In this document: piece by piece, positions 5,691 through 7,978 of the stretch
How positions within the stretch are numbered: the first letter of the stretch is position 1
How the letters are laid out: every line of letters starts with the position of its first letter
Assembly (NCBI GenBank): GCA_017860075.1
Contig: JAFNAH010000049.1
Coordinates: 1 to 7,978, forward strand
Direction of reading: 5' to 3'
Source of the DNA: Acidobacteriota bacterium
GTDB lineage: Bacteria; Acidobacteriota; UBA6911
Length of the DNA: 7,978 nucleotides
The notes under the pieces: generated by a model
Told to the model about the DNA's origin: nothing
The model's input: only the letters and a program-made list of their open reading frames with translations
Databases searched by the model: none
Position numbers and translations under genes: made by a program

Positions 5691-6862
5691 GCGAACAGCT
5701 CCTGCGCGCGCGCCAGCCTTTCTGCGACCCGGACACCGTTCGGGCACTCGACGGAACATGAGGAGCAGGAATTGCAGCGCACATCCCTGGCTTCCCTGGG
5801 CATCGCGAGGAAGCTCTCACGACCCAGCTGATACTGGCCGTAGCCCTCGGCGTAGCTGAGATATCGCAGGACGTCGGATACGGGAAGGCCCTTGGGACAC
5901 ACGGCGTCGCACTGGCCGCACATCCGGCAATAGAGTGGGCGGATGTGCTCGAGCTGTGCCGCCAGGACATCCTCGTCGCTCTTGGCGAAGGGAGTGGTCA
6001 TGGCACGCATGTCCTCATCCAGCTGTTCCATGTCGGTGATGCTGGGAATGGTGGTGTGAACGTTCTTGTCCTTGATGACCCACTTGAGCGCGGCGAGCAT
6101 CGCGCCCGGCTGTTTGAACTTGTCGTAGAGTTTGTCGCCCGGTTTCAGCCTCCGGAAACCGCCGGCCATGACCTTCATGGCAACGACGCCGAGCCCTGCC
6201 TGCGCCGCCTTTTCGACCAGGCCGGCCGTGGCGGGATCCATGGAGAAATTGTAGGAGACGAGCCAGACATCGAAATGGTCCTTCTTCTCAACCATAGCCT
6301 GCACAACCTCGGCGTGCCCGCCGTGCGTGCTCACACCGGCAAAACGGATCTTGCCCTGCTGCTTCGCGGTCCGTTGAGCCTCCATCAGCTCGTCGCTGAG
6401 ATCGCTGGCCCTGCTCTTGCCGTGCAGGTACCAGATGTCGACGTGATCCGTACCGATCTCGCGCAGGCTGGTCTCCAGGTGGCCCAGCGCCTCCTGCCTC
6501 GTTCCCCCACCCGACTTCGTGGAGATGTAGAGGTTGTTGCGTTTGGCCTTGAGTGCGGCGCCGACCATGCGCTCGTTGTTGCCCCCCTGGTAGCCGCGCG
6601 CGGTGTCGAAGTAGTTGATGCCGAGATCCGCGGCCTTCTCGATCACGCTTGGATCCGACGTTATCATGCACCCGAATCCAACCGTGGTGACCTTCAGGCC
6701 GGTTTTGCCCAGCACGCGGTAGCTCAAGCCACCCGCCGCCGCGGATGCAGGCCGCGGCGCCTCGGAGCCCGGGAGACCCGGGAGTGCGGTGGAACCCAGA
6801 GCCGTCGCCGGCAGCGCAAGACCCAGAGCCAGAAAATCACGTCTCGATGCTTTGTCCTTCAT
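5687..6862 (-). CDS. Tat-exported aldo/keto reductase with two C-terminal 4Fe-4S motifs
   Basis: 391 residues from ATG 6862, with GGGGGA three bases upstream, a rather tight spacing. The N-terminus has a twin-arginine signal, SRRDFLALG (6-14), then a hydrophobic and Ala-rich stretch to about residue 43. The aldo/keto reductase barrel spans about 46-295, starting SYRVLGKTGLKVTTVGFG. The catalytic tetrad is visible: Asp86 and Tyr91 in FDTARGYQ, Lys116 in ISTKSG and His147 in WYLHGK. Family members reduce carbonyls with NADPH. Two cysteine clusters follow: CRMCGQCDAVCP (Cys312, 315, 318, 322) and CNSCSSCSVECP (Cys363, 366, 369, 373), each spaced as a ferredoxin-type 4Fe-4S site. Export by Tat fits cytoplasmic cofactor loading. 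The DUF6599-type gene overlaps its 3' end by four bases, and a DUF362 gene is divergent at 58 bases. The natural substrate and electron partner are unknown. A short ancestral family of such Fe-S aldo/keto reductases exists, so the fusion itself is not new. Confidence 0.9.
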   Translation of the reverse strand: MKDKASRRDFLALGLALPATALGSTALPGLPGSEAPRPASAAAGGLSYRVLGKTGLKVTTVGFGCMITSDPSVIEKAADLGINYFDTARGYQGGNNERMVGAALKAKRNNLYISTKSGGGTRQEALGHLETSLREIGTDHVDIWYLHGKSRASDLSDELMEAQRTAKQQGKIRFAGVSTHGGHAEVVQAMVEKKDHFDVWLVSYNFSMDPATAGLVEKAAQAGLGVVAMKVMAGGFRRLKPGDKLYDKFKQPGAMLAALKWVIKDKNVHTTIPSITDMEQLDEDMRAMTTPFAKSDEDVLAAQLEHIRPLYCRMCGQCDAVCPKGLPVSDVLRYLSYAEGYGQYQLGRESFLAMPREARDVRCNSCSSCSVECPNGVRVAERLARAQELFA

Positions 6863-6920
6863 AATTCCCCCAATAATGTGTAAATTTTCCCTCTGCCTTT
6901 ATAGTCGAGAGGACTTGCCA
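6863..6920. promoter_or_regulatory. Shared divergent promoter region between the reductase and DUF362 genes
   Basis: These 58 bases are clearly more AT-rich than the surrounding genes and must carry the signals for both divergent genes. TTTATAGT (6898-6905) reads as TATAGT on the plus strand and TATAAA on the minus strand, so one -10-like block could serve either direction. On the minus strand it would give a leader of about 29 bases. On the plus strand it would start too close to the GAGAGGA at 6907-6913. A second AT-rich block (6872-6887) is another option. No convincing -35 hexamer or operator palindrome was found. Confidence 0.35.
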
Positions 6921-7978
6921 ATGGAACCTAAACTTTCACGCCGATCGTTTATTCAGACGGCAACCGTAGTGGCCGCTGCACGGCAGCTGGCATGGACGCC
7001 GGTTGCATCCGCCCAGATCCGGCCTGCACCCGCCCCCGATGGCAAGTCTGTCGTGGCGCTGGTTCACGGCGATGACCGGCGGAAAAACGTCTGTGAATCG
7101 CTAGTCGCCATCGAGGACCAGATCCTGCCTGTCCTGCGGAGCAAGAAGTACGTAGTGATAAAACCAAATCTCGTCTCGACTGTCAAACAATTGGCTGCCA
7201 CTCACGCGGACGCACTTCGCGGAACTCTGGATTTCCTGGCTCCGCGTTTCAAGGGGCCGGTGATCATCGCCGAATCTTCGGCAGGCGACACGCTCCAGGG
7301 ATACGACAATTTCGGATACCAGCGTGTGATCGACGATTTCAAGCCGCGGCCGGTGAGTCTGCTCGACCTGAACGATGAAGCAAAATATGAGACCATCTAC
7401 GTGGCTAACGCCGACCTGCACCCCGTGCCGGTGCGCCTGGCCTCGCGGCTGCTCGACCCGGAAGCCTACATCATCTGCTCCGCCGTCCTGAAGACCCACA
7501 ACGTCACTGTCGCCACTCTCTCCGTCAAGAACATGACCCTGGGAGCCCCGCTGCACAATGCGAGGAAGGAGACGAAGCGATGGAATGACAAGCGGCATTA
7601 CCACGGTGGCGTCCGCCAGACACACTTCGACATGCTGCTCACCGCCCAGAGGATGCGGCCTTACTGGGGGGTCACGGTCATCGACGGCTTCGAGGGGATG
7701 GAAGGAAACGGCCCGTCGGCTGGCACGCCCGTCCCGTCGCGCATCGCGATCGCCTCGACCGACTACGTTGCCGCCGACCGTGTGGGCGTTGAGGCAATGG
7801 GAATCAATCCCGATTGGCCGGGATACCTCAAGTACTGTGCCCAGGCAGGACTGGGGCAGTACGATCTATCGGGCATCGACATCCGCGGTGCACGAATCGC
7901 AGATGTGCGGAGACAATATCAGCTCCACCCTGATATCGAGCGCGAGCTCCAGTGGATGGGGCCCATGACCGACATTCC
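6921..7978 (+). CDS. Tat-exported DUF362-domain protein, C-terminus outside the window
   Basis: The frame opens at ATG 6921 (GAGAGGA seven bases upstream) and stays open for 352 codons to the window edge. The N-terminus is a twin-arginine signal, LSRRSFIQTATVVAAA (5-20), with a likely cleavage site near VASA (28-31). DUF362 landmarks follow: VVIKPNLV (78-85), IIAESS (115-120), KTHNVTVATLSVKNMTLG (191-208), VIDGFEGMEGNGP (253-265) and STDYVAADRVGVEAMG (279-294). DUF362 proteins have no settled biochemical role. Many contain or adjoin ferredoxin-type domains, and none is visible in the part shown here. The conserved Lys, Asp and Asn residues resemble a ligand site. The gene is divergent from the Fe-S reductase and uses the same export route, which suggests a shared envelope redox job. 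There is no frameshift or internal stop. Confidence 0.88.
   Translation, partial: MEPKLSRRSFIQTATVVAAARQLAWTPVASAQIRPAPAPDGKSVVALVHGDDRRKNVCESLVAIEDQILPVLRSKKYVVIKPNLVSTVKQLAATHADALRGTLDFLAPRFKGPVIIAESSAGDTLQGYDNFGYQRVIDDFKPRPVSLLDLNDEAKYETIYVANADLHPVPVRLASRLLDPEAYIICSAVLKTHNVTVATLSVKNMTLGAPLHNARKETKRWNDKRHYHGGVRQTHFDMLLTAQRMRPYWGVTVIDGFEGMEGNGPSAGTPVPSRIAIASTDYVAADRVGVEAMGINPDWPGYLKYCAQAGLGQYDLSGIDIRGARIADVRRQYQLHPDIERELQWMGPMTDI

Noticed and set aside
5945..6883. Plus-strand ORF of 312 codons opposite the aldo/keto reductase
   Set aside because: The sense strand carries the catalytic tetrad, a Tat signal and 4Fe-4S motifs. The antisense translation has no known motif and starts mid-gene without a ribosome site.
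7101..7625. Minus-strand ORF of 174 codons within the DUF362 gene
   Set aside because: It is antisense to a continuous frame with a Tat signal and several DUF362 motifs.

Overview
The window is GC-rich (roughly 60% by eye) and densely coded, and it comes from a Gram-negative-type bacterium with active Sec and Tat export. Five of the seven genes have an export signal (one of these, the CAP protein, less clear), and a sixth encodes a membrane protein. The mix of an exported cyclophilin, a neutral-ceramidase-type hydrolase, a DUF6599-type protein, a Tat-exported aldo/keto reductase with ferredoxin-like clusters, and a Tat-exported DUF362 protein is what I would expect from Acidobacteriota or a related soil or sediment lineage. 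That assignment is inference from gene content; there is no rRNA or other marker here.

Layout. Positions 1-188 (minus) hold the first 62 codons of an exported cyclophilin-type peptidyl-prolyl isomerase. A divergent promoter region of about 190 bases separates it from a secreted ceramidase-like hydrolase (377-1867, plus). That gene converges on a CAP/SCP-domain protein (1927-2907, minus), with a 10-bp inverted repeat between the two stop codons. Upstream of the CAP gene on the same strand is a divergent CorA-like membrane protein (2987-4666, minus). Next comes a 190-base spacer that holds a long imperfect palindrome (4724-4810) built from CGCAGAGA-type units. A two-gene unit follows (minus): a Tat-exported aldo/keto reductase with two C-terminal 4Fe-4S motifs (5687-6862), and a DUF6599-type secreted protein (4857-5690) joined to it by an ATGA stop/start overlap. 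Divergently across only 58 bases, a Tat-exported DUF362 protein (6921-7978, plus) runs off the end of the window.

How the genes may work together. The right half looks like one envelope-located module: two Tat substrates start back to back from a shared promoter region, and a third exported protein is translationally coupled to one of them. The reductase carries a TIM-barrel active site plus two iron-sulfur clusters, and Tat export fits a protein that folds and loads its cofactors in the cytoplasm. The substrate and electron partner cannot be read from sequence. The left half is a set of separately promoted exported or membrane proteins with no evident shared pathway. I found no CRISPR array, transposase, phage gene, tRNA or rRNA.
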